DNA of 64,000 nucleotides from Mytilus edulis (GCF_963676685.1 NC_092346.1:74291821-74355820); one strand, 5' to 3'; numbered from the stretch's first letter, positions 1 to 17,928 are shown. Numbers and translations are program-made. The notes: generated from the sequence alone by a model not told the origin.

Positions 1-544
1 TTATAACTATGAAACCAAAGCATCTAGAGCAAATCTGACAAGAAGTTAAATTGTTAATCAAGTCAATATCTATCTGCCCTGAATTTTTCAGATGAATTGG
101 ACAACTGGTTGTTGGGTTGCTGCCCTCCAATTGGTAATTTTTAAAGAAGTTTTGCCGTTTTTGGTTATCTTGAATACTATTATAGATAGCGATAAACTGT
201 AAACAGCAATAATGTTCAGCAAAGTAAGATCTACAAATAAGTCAACATGACCTAAATGGTCAATTGACCCCTTAAGGAGTTATTGCCCTTTATAGTCAAT
301 TTTTAACAATTTTCATTAATTTGGTAAATTTATGTAAATTTTTACCAAATATAGTCTTCTGTTACTAATGGGCAAAGTTCATTATAGATATAATTGTAAG
401 AAGCAAAATCGTTCAGTAAAGTAAGAACTTCAAACACATCACCATCACCAAAATACAATTTTGTCATGAATCCATTTGTGTCCTTTGTTTAATATGCACA
501 TAGACCAAGGTGAGCGACACAGGCTCTTTAGAGCCTCTAGTTTT
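1..544 (+). repeat. 3' part of the AGCTCACCT...GGTGAGCGACACAGGCTC family (copy A)
   Basis: It shows the internal block 'CATCTAGAGCAAATCTGACA ... ATCTATCTGCCCTGAATTT ... CAGCAATAATGTTCAGCAAAG' and the 3' end 'CAAGGTGAGCGACACAGGCTCTTTAGAGCCTCTAGTTT'. The same sequence occurs in the copies ending at 15619 and 23755. The 5' part lies outside the window. Confidence 0.9.
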
Positions 545-1999
545 AAGTTGTCCACTATAATAGTAAATTGTGATAAATTGCACACTAGAAAAAGTAATTG
601 TTAAAAAAACCTTGTGTTCCACGCAAGAAAAGAAATTGTTATTAAGTTTTGGGTAACATATTACTCATAATATAGGTTGTGCAAGAAAGCAAGAATAAGT
701 GGAGTAAATAGAATGTAAATAATATGTTTTATATATGCTAAATAAATTGATGTATATGGATTTACATAATTTGTTTTCCAATTCATCTTCACTAGTTGGT
801 TATTATGATCATCCATGGGTTGACAGAGGGCAATTTTATTATGTTTCTGTAATAAAGTAGTTTTTTTCTGGCTAAAGAGGTGGACTGTGATATTAGCATT
901 TATATTTTATTACATGTACCATCTTTCTTTGAAATTGTTTTAATGACCTTGTAGCACAAAGAAAAATTTATCTCGAGAACCTTTTAATTCCTAAATAGTC
1001 TCTTTTTGTAGTCCAGAAATGATCTGTCCCTAAGGTTGAAAGGGGCATGACCCTAAAGAAAATTGATCTTTTCGTGTTTAATGACCATATCTTTTTTTTT
1101 TAATCTTAGGGGAGTGCACACCATGTTAAACTCTGAACCCCCTCCCCCTTACTTCAATTGGCCCCAGTTAGTTATATTATCACTTCGTGCACTATTAGAA
1201 GAAACTGTTTATACTTGGAAAGATAGAAAAATAGTTTATCTAGAGTGTTTCAAAGTTCAACATATGTGTTTACATTGATTAAGGAAGCAACAAAGATCAC
1301 AAAGATTAATGTCGTTCATACCTTGTGACAGCCCCTACACAATAGATCAATTAGTTAGTTAATATATATGCTTTTGATAATCAGAATGTAATTATTTGTT
1401 GTTAAGAAGTCACAATTATGTACTGTGAAGTTTCGCATTACAGTTTTTTCAGTTATGTATGCTACAATGTCAATACTCACTGTACTTATTAAAAAAGATG
1501 TTTAATATAGATCTTAAATCTATAATTTTGTGATATAATATATGATTCTTTTCAATATATCCATACTTATTCACCTCTTTAGAAATTGTAATGCTAGAAA
1601 AGAAATTTTGCTCTTGAACTATAGGTGTTAAGAATTAATTGATTTATTTATTGATTATTGTTAAAGAAAAACAAAATTTATCCACTGTTCTTTGATTTTG
1701 TTGACATTTATGTAAAAAACAAAACAGAGAAACTGAGAAAACCTTTTAAGCCTCAATAGGTTTTTTAATTTATCCATAATTGCCACAGATCTCTGAATCC
1801 CGAACGTATTCAAAGTTGAAAAAAAAATATCTGTCCAAAAAACAATATGATTTACTGGATTGTAAAAATAATCTTGTGAATTTATGTGTAATTGTTCCAT
1901 ACATCTGGCTACAATGACATTTTTTTATGATATTTTTAACTGGTTTTCTGAAGGAAATAAACAGTTATTAATTTTGTGAAGTATGGGGGTGGTTGCCGA
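545..1999. other. AT-rich intergenic DNA, nothing recognised
   Basis: Only short incidental ORFs; no domain, TIR or tandem structure seen. Confidence 0.5.
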
Positions 2000-2290
2000 T
2001 CGGTGTACATGTTCAACTGACCTTGACCTCCTTTAATAGTTCATCCAATGGACAATGTTAGGTGTGAGTTTAGGTCAGTTTTTCAAAATCTAATAGTACA
2101 GGTCAGCTATGTATGGTGTATGGAACTAATGTAATGTGAACATGTTGGTGTAGCCAGTATCATCTAACCTTGACCTCATTTTCATGGTTCATTGGTCAAT
2201 GATTGATTGATTGATTGTTGGTTGCTTTACGCCGCATTAGCACAAAACATTGGTCAATGATAAGTTTTTGTAATTTTGTCAGTTTATTAG
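2000..2290 (+). repeat. 'CTTGACCTC..TTTCATGGTTCATTGGTCAATG' repeat with a small insertion
   Basis: The repeat reads CTGACCTTGACCTCCTTTAATAG ... CTAACCTTGACCTCATTTTCATGG. 'TTGATTGATTGATTGTTGGTTGCTTTACGCCGCATTAGCACAAAAC' (about 2202-2250) sits between two 'CATTGGTCAATGAT' strings and is probably an inserted element. Confidence 0.6.
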
Positions 2291-3079
2291 ATAATACAAG
2301 CAACAAGTAACCTATATTTCTTGCACTGGCGTAGCACACGGTACGGTTGGTACGGTTCCGACCGTACCAATTTTTACTGCAGGTACGGAAAACCGTACCA
2401 AAAAAATCAAAATATTAAAAAAAAAATATGCTAGAATAGTATGCAAACTTCCATACAATAAATGTTTTACATTTACCCCTGCCTGTTTTCTTAAAGAAAG
2501 ACGTTAAAAGTACTGAGCATGCAGTACCGTAATCAGTTTATTGATTACCAATTAATGATTAATTAATGAAATTGTTAAAGATGCTGTTGCGGGTAATGTT
2601 GGGTGTTGTTATTGGTTCATGTGCCAATCTGACACAGACTGAATAAACTGAAACGGATGGATAATCTGAAGAATGCTATAGCCAGCAACAATCGCCAGCT
2701 AATTCGGAAAATCTCCACATGATGTTACTAGCTCTTTAAGTTTAACGCATCAGTTTGGAAACATTTTCAAGGCCGAAGAAGCCAGCAGTTTTTTTTTTTG
2801 ATTAATTGTTGCAAGTTTTGATTCCAGATGATGTAGATATAAACCTCAAAACAATTGGAAATAGTAATATTATTGTTTGCACAATGCCATATCCTTAGGT
2901 TTGCAGGTAAACGATATATGTAATGATTTCACTCGTTTTTTTTTTAATAAAACCACCACAAGTCAAGTTCAAAATCAGTTGATTGATTGTTTATTTTCTT
3001 AACGTACAGTTGCAAATATTTCGAGCATAATGTCAATTGAAATCAGAGGTGAGGGCTTTTTTTTATAATGTAAGATACC

Positions 3080-3170
3080 GTATTGCAAAAGGGGATATAA
3101 TCTTTATCGGGACTCCGGAATTGTTCATTAAAAGTCGGGATTGGTTATGTTCGGGACTTCGTAAGAACTC
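3080..3170. mobile_element. Truncated AGGGGGATA-family fragment
   Basis: 'GGGGATATAATCTTTATCGGGACTCCGGAAT ... AAGTCGGGATTGG ... TTCGGGACTTCG' matches the left half of the copies at 11030 and 11456. The right end is lost. Confidence 0.6.
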
Positions 3171-3399
3171 TAAGGCTTCATACCCCTTTCTGCACTGTGC
3201 CTTTCTTTGAGTGCCCTTCCGTAACACAAAACCCGAACAAAAAATCAACATTATTTCACATATCTATACTTCACTAGGAGGCGGTTTTCGTGAGACCGCC
3301 GATTTACTCTTTCCATTGTTTATTACAATTATTTAGAAAACCTATAGGAATGGTGTAGAATTTATGTAGAAAATACATTGTATTTTTAAAAAAGAATCG

Positions 3400-3560
3400 A
3401 GATCAAGGGACAAAAGACAAACCAGAGAACAAATAAGACACACAAGGACAACAAACACCATTCAACATTGAAAACTATAACATCAAATTAGAAACACGGA
3501 CCCCTAAAAAAACTGGTGCAACTAAATGTGCTCCAGAAGCGTAAGCAGGTCCTTCTTGCA
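3400..3560 (+). repeat. Fragment of a mussel interspersed repeat
   Basis: 'GGGACAAAAGACAAACCAGAG ... AACACGGACCCCTAAAAAAACTGG ... GTGCTCCAGAAGCGTAAGCAGGTCC' resembles 12640-12780 ('GGGCTAAGCAGATCCTGCTCC'). Noncoding. Confidence 0.55.
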
Positions 3561-3944
3561 AGACAACCGTTGTCCAAAAAATCACGGTAATTGCGACAGG
3601 CTCTCTAATAAATGTGCATATGAAAAAATCGTACACAATACATATAAACAAGATACAAATTATCAAGAACACAGTGATTTATTTCAGTTCTTCATCTTGA
3701 CAGTCGCTGCATGATCATTTAAAATATTTATATCCTACCAGGTCAAGATGACCCCCTAGTGTCGACTTAAGTGAACGTTCACATTAAAACATTTAACATG
3801 TTAACCCTGCCGCAATTTTGTGCCTGTCCCAAGTCAGGAACCTCTGGCCTTTGTTTTTCTTGTTTGTTTTCAATTTTAGTTCTTTCGTGTGTTATGGGGT
3901 CTAGAAAAGGTTGCATCCCCCAAAACACGTTGTTTCTGCACCGG

Positions 3945-4178
3945 CAGTCCTATAATAAAAGACTTCTGAGGTTCATATCATTTACACTCAACGTTTTTTA
4001 TCATGTATTTTTTTTACTATCAATGTTTAACCCGAGTTGGGGTTTGATAGTAAAAAAAAATAGATACTATACGAATTCGGGTTCAACATTGATAATAAAA
4101 AAAATCTCCGCTAAAAAACGTTGAATGTAAATGATATGGACCTCGGAAGTCTTATATTATAGGACTACCAGACCGGCC
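3945..4178. mobile_element. Long palindromic MITE
   Basis: 'AGTCCTATAATAAAAGACTTCTGAGGTTCATATCATTTAC...CAACGTTTTTTA' is repeated inverted as 'TAAAAAACGTTGAATGTAAATGATATGGACCTCGGAAGTCTTATATTATAGGACT'. The arms are about 100 bp and meet near GGGTTTGATAG. Confidence 0.85.
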
Positions 4179-4735
4179 GCAGCTTATCCCATGCATGCAG
4201 TGTGTGAGGATTGTCATAGTTTTTTTACCCATTCCCGATCCTCATTCATTTTTCTATTCACTATAGCTCTAAAGTTGCTAGCCGCACTTTGATTGTTTTA
4301 TTTTAATCATTAAAAATAATAATATTAAGATCTTATAATAAATAAACTGACAGAAATCACTTGTAAATCATGAATTTTGCACAATGATTTGTCGCGAGGT
4401 ATAGTATGACAGTGTTGTTCTCATTCAACAATCTTGCTATGTAAATGACACAAAAATAGAAAAACTACAAAACCTGCAAGACACAGACATTCATTTTTTT
4501 TCAAATTGTCTTGTAAAAAATGCTGCTGCTCAAAAACATTTGTTAGTGCCAGGAAACACTCAGAATGCAGGATTTTAACGCTATAAACGCCAGAGCTTCT
4601 GGGGGCCTTGAGCGGCCCCCATATCCCCTGCAGTAATGCAGCCTCGCTATGCGAGGCTGGATGGGCCACTTCGTGTCCCATATGTCTGATTCTAATTTGC
4701 AGAAACCGTACCATTATTTTTCGGCATGCTACGCC

Positions 4736-5400
4736 TATGTCTTGTATGGAATGGCTGTAAGGTCTGGTTCATCTGACCATGACCTCATTATCAAACAACA
4801 TTGTTAATGATTAATTTATGTGATATTTGTAACAAAACCTTCATGTTTCAGACATTCAACATAAATTCAATAAGTAAAACGGGTATGACATTTTAGCATG
4901 TGCACTCTTGTCAAATTTTCATATGTTGATACTGATAATAAAATGGAGGTCAAATCAATATTGTCAATTTTCATTTTTATAGCTCAGAAGTCATGGTCCT
5001 TAATACCTTTAAAATTTCACTTTATGTCGTTTTTGTTCAACAACTTATGAATTCATTTTTGCCATTCAAAAGTCATGGTCCTTGATGTTTTGGAATCTTG
5101 CACTACGTGTTTTTCCCATGCAATTACTTATGAATCATTCTAAGCATTGGGCTCTAAAAATTTCAATATGCTGTTACTGTTGACGAAATGGAGGTTAAGT
5201 TGCATATTGACAATTTTCCTTTTTGTCGTTGAGGAGTTATAGTCCTTGATAGATTGGATTATAGACATAGAATGTTACTGGTCATAAAAACTTAAAAGCA
5301 TCTTTCAAAATACAGAAAACCAAGTTTGCTGTCAACTTGACAACTCATTCCTTGTTATTAAACATGTTTACCTATAGAACTAGAATTAATCTAATTGTTT
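4736..5400 (+). repeat. Continuation of the same repeat with two diverged tandem units
   Basis: It resumes 'TCTGGTTCATCTGACCATGACCTCATTATC ... GCACTCTTGTC', then two ~240-bp units 'ATATGYTGWTACTG...AAATGGAGGT.AA...TTGACAATTTTCNTTTT' near 4921 and 5167. Noncoding. Confidence 0.55.
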
Positions 5401-5729
5401 TGATTTAGTTAATCACATAGCTATGTGGTTTGACAAGTCTATAAAAAATTCATGACATTGAAACATATTTTGATGTCACTGTTTATGTTGGTCATGGTGT
5501 ATAATATGTTACATGAAACATTCCACATTAATATAAATATAAATGCACTTTTACATGTATCTCTTGGATTACTTCATAATATTGGCTTGTCAGCAGACAA
5601 CCTCCTCCCCCCCTTTTTTTTTGAATCCCCTGGATCCACACCTGTACTGTATTTAGAACAAAACTAGCAATGATTTAATATCAAAGTCAAAAGGGGTCTA
5701 CTGCCTTCTACTCATGACTGATTATAAAG

Positions 5730-5943
5730 TTATTGTAAATTCAGAATTTATTGCGTGCATTTATTATTGCGATTTTGTCATTTTAGACTTAAATGCAATT
5801 TTAATTATTACGATTTTGAGAAAAATCCTGTTTAATTCAAATAAAATATTTCAAAATGCGAGTTTAAATTATTGCGTTTACAATTCTGTCGCTTTTTTTA
5901 CAATAATAAAAACCTGGCAATAATTTCTGAGTTTACAGTAATT
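5730..5943. mobile_element. TTACTGTAAA...TTATTGC MITE
   Basis: TTATTGTAAATTCAGAATTTATTGC at the left matches, inverted, GGCAATAATTTCTGAGTTTACAGTAA at the right. The interior is AT-rich with further 'TTATTGCG' motifs. The TTA ends may be part of the duplication. Confidence 0.75.
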
Positions 5944-7689
5944 AAATCATAAGGATAGAAGCAAGTTTTTTCCCATATTTAATATCATCCAATCATCCAA
6001 TCATTCTTCAAATGTTCAATTACATATTGAAAAAGAATAACATAAAAATAAGAATATGAATCTAGTCATGAGGTATATAATATATTGTCATCTGTACATC
6101 TTTGCAGTCTTTGGCATTGAGAAAGCAACTATTTGGCTATTGAAGCATGTGCTGTAAATTTTTTTAATAAACCATATATATTTATTCATTATTTTTATTT
6201 TATATACATTAATATTTACATAAACAATGAGCTGTATTTAAGTACAATGTTTGAATCTTTACATTTAAAATATTATTTAAGATTAATTTGCCAAAGGACT
6301 TCTCGCTTTTTAAAAATGTATCCCCTATTCTTTACATTTAAAATTTTCTTTTAAGATTAATTTGCCAAAGGACTTCTTGCGTTTTAAAAATGTATTAGTT
6401 TGGTTTGATCAAGATCATTTTAGGAGAAGGTATATAATTGGATGTTTTAAATGAGCTGGATAACCATATTTATCTTGAAACTGATTGGTTTACTTAAATG
6501 AAAATATAAAATAGTTGTAACTTGCAATTGTATTTTTTAAATTAAAGACTATTCTTGTATTACTTTCGTGTTTTTTTTTTTTTTTTAAATGGCATTCCTT
6601 TACATAACTGTTGCTGCAACTTTGCATAATGTTTGTGCATGATTTGGCTAATCACAATAGCCTAATAGTACAGCAAGAGTATGTTTTGACTCAACAGAAC
6701 CAAAATTAATTGTTTACATCAAAGGGACAGCACCCACAACTACACATGATTAAAGGGAAGTTTTATATCAGGTGATATCCAATTCTCCAGAGTTGTTGAA
6801 CCTAATTCTCTAATGGTCAACACACTCATTGCATTAAATTAAAATTCCACAAACTTTGGTTTAGTCGTTTAAACATACCAGTATGACATCACATGTCCTG
6901 TTCTGGAGTCAAACTTAAACATCAGACATTTGCATTTAGGTCTAGATTCCAGGACTACATAAGTTTGATCGTTTAGGTGACCTTCATCTTAATAAAAAAA
7001 AAAAGAGAAGCAAAGTGAATACCAAATTGGGCTATGTCCTTCAGAAATATTAAAATGGGATCTTGATTATGATTGATACAGGGGTCAAATCACTAAGAAT
7101 TAATAAAAAAAAATACAAAGTATAAAGGAAAAGTTGCCTCAAAGTATTCTAGATTAAATTTTTTTTAATTGTTTTAATTTTGAATAAAAGAACTGGTGTT
7201 TCATATGTCTAGAATCTGGATATTCTATAACCATATATATAGATTTACCGGTAATAAGGACATATTTTTTTTTCTAATTTATATTTCAAATTCGTTTTGT
7301 CTCATAAAAATTTGTTGACACTGTTGATATGTTTTGAGCATGAAAAAAAACCTGCTGAACCAACTTTTTTAAAATTTGAAAATAATCTTAAATTGCAACT
7401 TGAATTATATGGTGTTTTTTTTTAAACCTGAGTTGAACATTTTCACTTTAGTTTGCATTAAAATCAATGAATTAGATGTTTTTGTTAAAGGGAATAACTA
7501 CTGACATGCAGAAAAACAGAATCTGAAAATTTCAGTACTGTGTTCTTCTGATTTATCCTAGTCTTCAGAAATCTACTGGCTCTAAATGTTGTCCTCATTT
7601 ATCTATACCTTAAGTCATAATTGACCTCTACCTAACAAAACAAACGTTAAAAAAAAGACTTTTTATGTTATAATGTTAACACTACTGTC
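5944..7689. other. AT-rich intergenic DNA
   Basis: Apart from the short duplication at 6245-6400 and several T-runs, I see no gene or element ends. Confidence 0.5.
6245..6400 (+). repeat. Short tandem duplication, ~80 bp
   Basis: 'TTTACATTTAAAAT...AAGATTAATTTGCCAAAGGACTTCT.GC.TTTTTAAAAATGTAT' occurs twice in a row (about 6258 and 6336). Confidence 0.7.
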
Positions 7690-8530
7690 TAAAAATGTGA
7701 ACTTGATGCCTGTTAAACTGAACCTGCTGCAATTGTATGCACTTGTCCTAAGTCATGAGCCTGTTGTTCAGTGCATCATGTTATCGTTTGTTGGTGTGAT
7801 TCACAAGTGTTTCTCGTTATATAGATTAGACCGTTGGTTTTCCTTTTAGAATTGTTTTACACTATTCACCTTGGGGCCCTTTGTAGCTTTCTTTTCGGTG
7901 TGAGTCAAGGCTCTATGTTAAAGGCCGTACCTGTATTATTAACGTGTTATACATTGCGACTTCGATGGATAGTTGTCTTATTGGCACAGTAACCTTTACC
8001 ATCCTGACAAAAGCCTTATTAGTCTGTTCTGAGACTATAGTAGTCTCAGGTCTGTTCAAGTGTAGTAGCAGTTTTCGATTTGGAAGGAAAAGAAACAAAA
8101 TGCCTTTTAAAGTTGCACCAATTGACAAAATTAAAATAGAGGTCATGGCAAGATACCAAAGGGATATTCAAACATCATTGCAACAACAAAAAGAACGATC
8201 GAAAGACACAATACAAATTATAAAATTGAACTGGACAAACCCTCCTAAAACTGTGGTGATCCCGGAATGCAAGATGATCATACTCCACATGTGAGGGGGA
8301 TAAGAGGGTTCCTGATCCCGAAATCCCGGGCCTATAAACACGAAATCCCGACATCCCAAAATTAAAAAAAAAAGAATTCCCGGATCCCGACAGGTTCAAT
8401 CCCGAAATCCCGAGCTTAAAAACACCCAATCCCGGAGTGCCGATAAAGGTCCTATCCCCCTCACATGTGGCACAAACGTGTTGCTCATGCAAGTACAAAC
8501 TCTATGATAAGTCAGATTTATTGATGTAAC
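7690..8530 (+). repeat. Composite of two mussel interspersed repeats
   Basis: 'CTTGTCCTAAGTCATGAGCC ... GTTTCTCGTTATATAGATTAGACCGTTGGTTTTCC ... GGGGCCCTTTGTAGC ... GATGGATAGTTGTCTTATTGGCAC' runs into 'ATACCAAAGGGATATTCAAAC ... CACATGTGGCACAAACGTGTTGCTCATG'. The MITE at 8294-8461 interrupts the latter. ORFs here are incidental. Confidence 0.75.
8294..8461. mobile_element. AGGGGGATA MITE with CCCGAAATCCCGGG core, nested in an older repeat
   Basis: The termini AGGGGGATA and TATCCCCCT are flanked by direct CACATGTG (8286-8293 and 8462-8469). The interior is a run of 'ATCCCGAAATCCCG' motifs. The surrounding older repeat reads through the insertion site, which confirms the borders. An 8-bp duplication fits hAT-like non-autonomous elements. 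Confidence 0.85.
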
Positions 8531-9214
8531 ATTAGAAGAAAATGGGATTGGATTGGTTACTTGGAACATATTCGTCGTCATCTGAGAAACATTTCCGATG
8601 ATGGCGTTTGCAAATCAGAATTCAACTTACTTGGAACCCTTGGTTTAAAATTTCCTTTGTACCATGCAGCAACCCTCTGCAGTTTATAAAATCATGAAGG
8701 TACATAAAAAAAAAACAGGTACAGAGAAATGCATAAAGGCGAAAATGTAGAAAAAAAGGAAATCGTTGTTACTTTGACCAGAGACATAATACATATGTCT
8801 CTGCTAAAAGCCTTTGACCCACATTTAGTGATGTTACTTCAAAGAGCATAATTATTGAACAAAGATTTCTATCCTACATTAATGTATCTAAACTCGCTAA
8901 AAATAAAAACAAAAAGTCAGCGGCAGATGAGTTGAATTCTATGTAAGTTATAGCAATGATATTGCTGAAATTTGACCATGCATTTTTTTTTTAGAGTATG
9001 TCCGACCGTCGGAGAATTCAGAAAAATATCTCTGGGCAAAAATTTAAATCCAAGGCAATACCACACCAAAGAAGAAAGACGAATAGTCGAGGAAAAGTCC
9101 ACAAAATAATAAGTTAGAAATAAAAGATTGAACACAATAACCCCTTAATGTGACGGATTCCATGTGCCCAGGAAGATTAAGCAGTGGTTGATTTACTAGT
9201 GCCTGTCGAAATTC

Positions 9215-10090
9215 GATAAGTTGTCTGTGGTTAAAGTTTTTGAAATTTTAAGAACTCTCTTAAACCAAACTTCGACAGAAGCTTGTTTATCATCATAAGA
9301 TAGTATCCAGACGTTAATTTTGTGACAATAAAATTCCATTTTTTCTGTATTTTACTTATAAATGGACTTAGTTTTTCTGCGGGAAAACAAATACATACAC
9401 TCTGTGGTTAAAGTTTTTAAAATTTAAATAACTTTCTTAAACTATCCTGGATTTCTACCAAACTTGGACAGAAGCTTATTTATAATCATAAGATAGTATC
9501 CAGAAGTAAATTTTGTGAAAATGAAATTCCATTTTTTCCGTATTTTACTTATAAATGCACTTAGTTTTTTTCTGCGGGAAAACATTACATCACTCTGTGG
9601 TTGTAGTTTTTAAAATTTTAATAACTTTCTTAAACTATCCTTGGTTTGTACCAAACTTGGACAGAAGCTTGTTTATGATCATAAGATAGTATCCAGAAGT
9701 AAATTTTGTAAAATGACAAATCCATTTTTTCCATATTTTACTTTAAATTGACTTTTTTTTTCTGCCAGGAAACAACACATTCACTCTGTGGTTAAATTTT
9801 TAAAAATTTTGATAACTTTCTAATACTATTTTTTATTTGTACCAAACTAAGACAGAAGCTTGTTTGTGATCAAAAGCTAGTATCTAGAAGGAAATTTTGA
9901 ATATTTTGTACCTGTGTATATGTATTTTACTTATAAATGGACTTAGTTTTTCTTCCAGTTAACATTACATCCCGGCAGTCTGCAGTTAAAGTTTTTAAAA
10001 CATTTATTAGATTCATAAACTATCCAGGATTTTTTACCAAACATGGACAGAAGCTTCCTACAATCCAAACATTGTATCAAGCGGAATATT
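9215..10090 (+). repeat. Decayed tandem array, about five ~190-bp units
   Basis: 'CTCTGTGGTTAAAGTTTTTAAAATTT' recurs near 9220, 9400, 9593, 9784 and (as CTGCAGTTAAAG) 9970. Each is followed by 'GGACAGAAGCTTGTTTAT..ATCATAAGATAGTATCCAGAAG' and 'ATGGACTTAGTTTTTCTGC'. Later units are more diverged. Noncoding. Confidence 0.9.
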
Positions 10091-10219
10091 TTTATTGATT
10101 TTTTCCCTCATTTTTGTTGATCCTGCAATTTACAGCAAAAGTAGGCGAGACACTGGGTTCCGCGGAACGCTACCAAGTTTTACAAATTAAGAATTGGATG
10201 GAGAGTTATCTCATTAATG

Positions 10220-10514
10220 AGGGGGAGGACAGGGGTAAGGGAGACAGGGAGAAAGGGTGTAGGAGAAAGGAGAAAGGGGTGGGAGAAAGGAGAAAGGGGG
10301 TAGGAGAAAGGAGAGGAAGGCTGGGAGAAAGGAGAAAAAGTTTGAGAAAGGAGAAAAAATAAAATATCTCTCCTTTTAAAAAAATTTCTAATATTTCAAG
10401 AAAAAATATCTCAAAAGGAGATGTTTTATTCTAATGGGAGAAAGGAGAACAGGGGTAGGAGAAAGGAGAAGAGGGGTGGGATAAGGGAGAAGGGTACCCC
10501 CCTGTCCTCCCCCT
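10220..10514. mobile_element. GAGAAAGG-rich MITE, 8-bp target duplication
   Basis: The termini AGGGGGAGGACAGGGGTA and TACCCCCCTGTCCTCCCCCT are flanked by direct CATTAATG at 10212-10219 and 10515-10522. The interior is tandem AGGAGAAAGG-type purine runs on both sides of an AT-rich centre. The AGGGGGA tip and 8-bp duplication resemble the AGGGGGATA family. Confidence 0.85.
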
Positions 10515-11029
10515 CATTAATGGCACTCAAACCACATCTTCTTCAATATCTAGTACACGGATATTTAGTAAAAGTATCAAATGGCTGGGTACAATACGGA
10601 GTGGCAATGTGTATTACATGCCTTTCGATGTCCAGATATTGTTTAAGAAAATGTTTTGAGAAAATACGATGCTATCAGACATTGGGCGCGCGCACCATGA
10701 TTGGTTAATAAAATTATCTATCTATGTCATCTATCTATCTATGATGAAAATTGACGTTTTTTTTATGGAAAATTAAAATTAAATTATATTAATTAAGAAA
10801 AGCTACGGGAAACGCTGAGAATGCAGCTATTAGCGTAATTTTGTTTCCAGAGCATCTGACCCTCACACCCCTAGCCGAATCATCTATTCCGGCGATCGGC
10901 GTAAATTTTGCCTTTTTAACCCCTACTATGCCCATAGATGTAATACCCATTACCCATTACATCTATGCTATGCCGTAAAGCCTATCAGTATATTTGAACT
11001 CCTTTCAAATGTGTGGACGTCATAAGAGA

Positions 11030-11221
11030 GTGGGATAGGACCTTTAACGGGACTCCGCGGTCGGGTGCTTTTAAGCTCGGGATTGCGGGATTAACCATTT
11101 CGGGATCCGGGAATTCTTTTTTCGGATTTCGGGATTTAAATTTATTTAAATTCGGGACCTCGGTATTTCATTGATGTTCTCAAGCCCGGGATTTCGGGAT
11201 CAGAACCACCTTCCCCTCCCC
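11030..11221. mobile_element. Second AGGGGGATA-family MITE
   Basis: GTGGGATAGGACCTTT at the left and TTCCCCTCCCC at the right enclose repeated GGGATTTCGGGATC-type motifs. It is flanked by ATAAGAGA (11022-11029) and ATAAGAGG (11222-11229), an 8-bp duplication with one mismatch. Confidence 0.8.
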
Positions 11222-11455
11222 ATAAGAGGTAAAGTGTTTTTTGAATACCCAAAATTTGGCAGTGAAAGGGTTAATAAACTAATGACTGAGCAGGATAGTT
11301 ACAGCGGCCTGTACGGTCGATGTAGACATATATTATATGCCCCTCAGACAACAAGTCCAATAATTATGACGCCTTGAAAGGCTATTTTATTTATGGTTTT
11401 GTTTTAGGAAGGCGTCAACGCATTTTTTAAAAATGCACATTTTGATCATCACAGA

Positions 11456-11585
11456 TGGGGGATAGGACCTTTATCGGGACTCCGGAATCGGGTGTTTTTA
11501 AGCTCAGGATTGACCATTTCGGGACCTCGGGATTTCATGTTTGTAAGCCCGGGATTCCGGGATCAGGACCCCTCTACCCTTCCCC
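11456..11585. mobile_element. Third AGGGGGATA-family MITE
   Basis: TGGGGGATAGGACCTTTATCGGGACTCCGG starts this copy, which ends CTACCCTTCCCC. Flanks are ATCACAGA (11448-11455) and ATCACAGC (11586-11593). It is shorter than the copy at 11030 because of internal loss. Confidence 0.8.
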
Positions 11586-11820
11586 ATCACAGCTAGGCCG
11601 CAAGAAGTTTATATGGGCCTCTTGTTTTATTAAAAAAAAGTCGAAATTATGAGACATTAAAGCTTGTTTTAGAAAAATGACGCATTATATAAAGTCGTCA
11701 TTCTAATTAAATGCCAATGATTGATCAAACCCCAAATGCTCCCCAACTGGACAATGCTTTTCTTTATTTTGAAAATTTCGTCTGCCGCAGTGCAAGTGTC
11801 GCAATGCAGGTATACCTCAA

Positions 11821-12115
11821 CCAATCAAATTCATCGTAACAAATATACAATAATAATCACGACGAGAAATCGATGAGGGATACTCAAATCAAACAGGCTG
11901 CTGGAAAAGTAGTCCCAACTTAAAACTCGGATTTAAATATATTTTTAGGGACACATAACTAATTTGTCAAAGTTAACTCATTGTTACATTAATTTAAAGG
12001 TAACAGGAGCTCTTACTCGTGTAACCTGCATAAATATAGGTGAAACCGGAAAAGATACTTGCAGATTCTAACATCGTCAGGAAGAAGATTCGTCTGCCAA
12101 AAATCACAATCTATC

Positions 12116-12118
<3 letters not shown>
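11821..12118 (+). promoter_or_regulatory. Calmodulin promoter region and 5'-UTR exon
   Basis: A CCAAT box lies at 11821-11825 and a TATA-like ATAAATATA at 12030-12038. Transcription would then start near 12060, giving a leader of about 55 nt that ends in ATG|gtaagt at 12116-12121. The TATA-to-ATG distance and the strong donor fit a first exon that ends directly after the start codon. The start site is inferred, not observed. Confidence 0.55.

Positions 12119-17928
<5,810 letters not shown>

Larger units (their letters stand above)
2332..4735. mobile_element. Possible 2.4-kb hAT-type element remnant
   Basis: CACTGGCGTAGCAC...GGTACGG near 2328-2350 pairs inverted with CGTACCATTATTTTTCGGCATGCTACGCC (4707-4735). 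The outer flanks are halves of one older repeat, with TATTTCTTG and TATGTCTTG as a possible imperfect duplication. The interior has no intact transposase; it holds an AGGGGGATA fragment, other repeats and a palindromic element. Confidence 0.5.

Noticed and set aside
7913-8498. Several 60-116 codon ORFs on both strands
   Set aside because: They lie in interspersed repeats and the CCCGAAATCCCG MITE; translations are repeat by-products.
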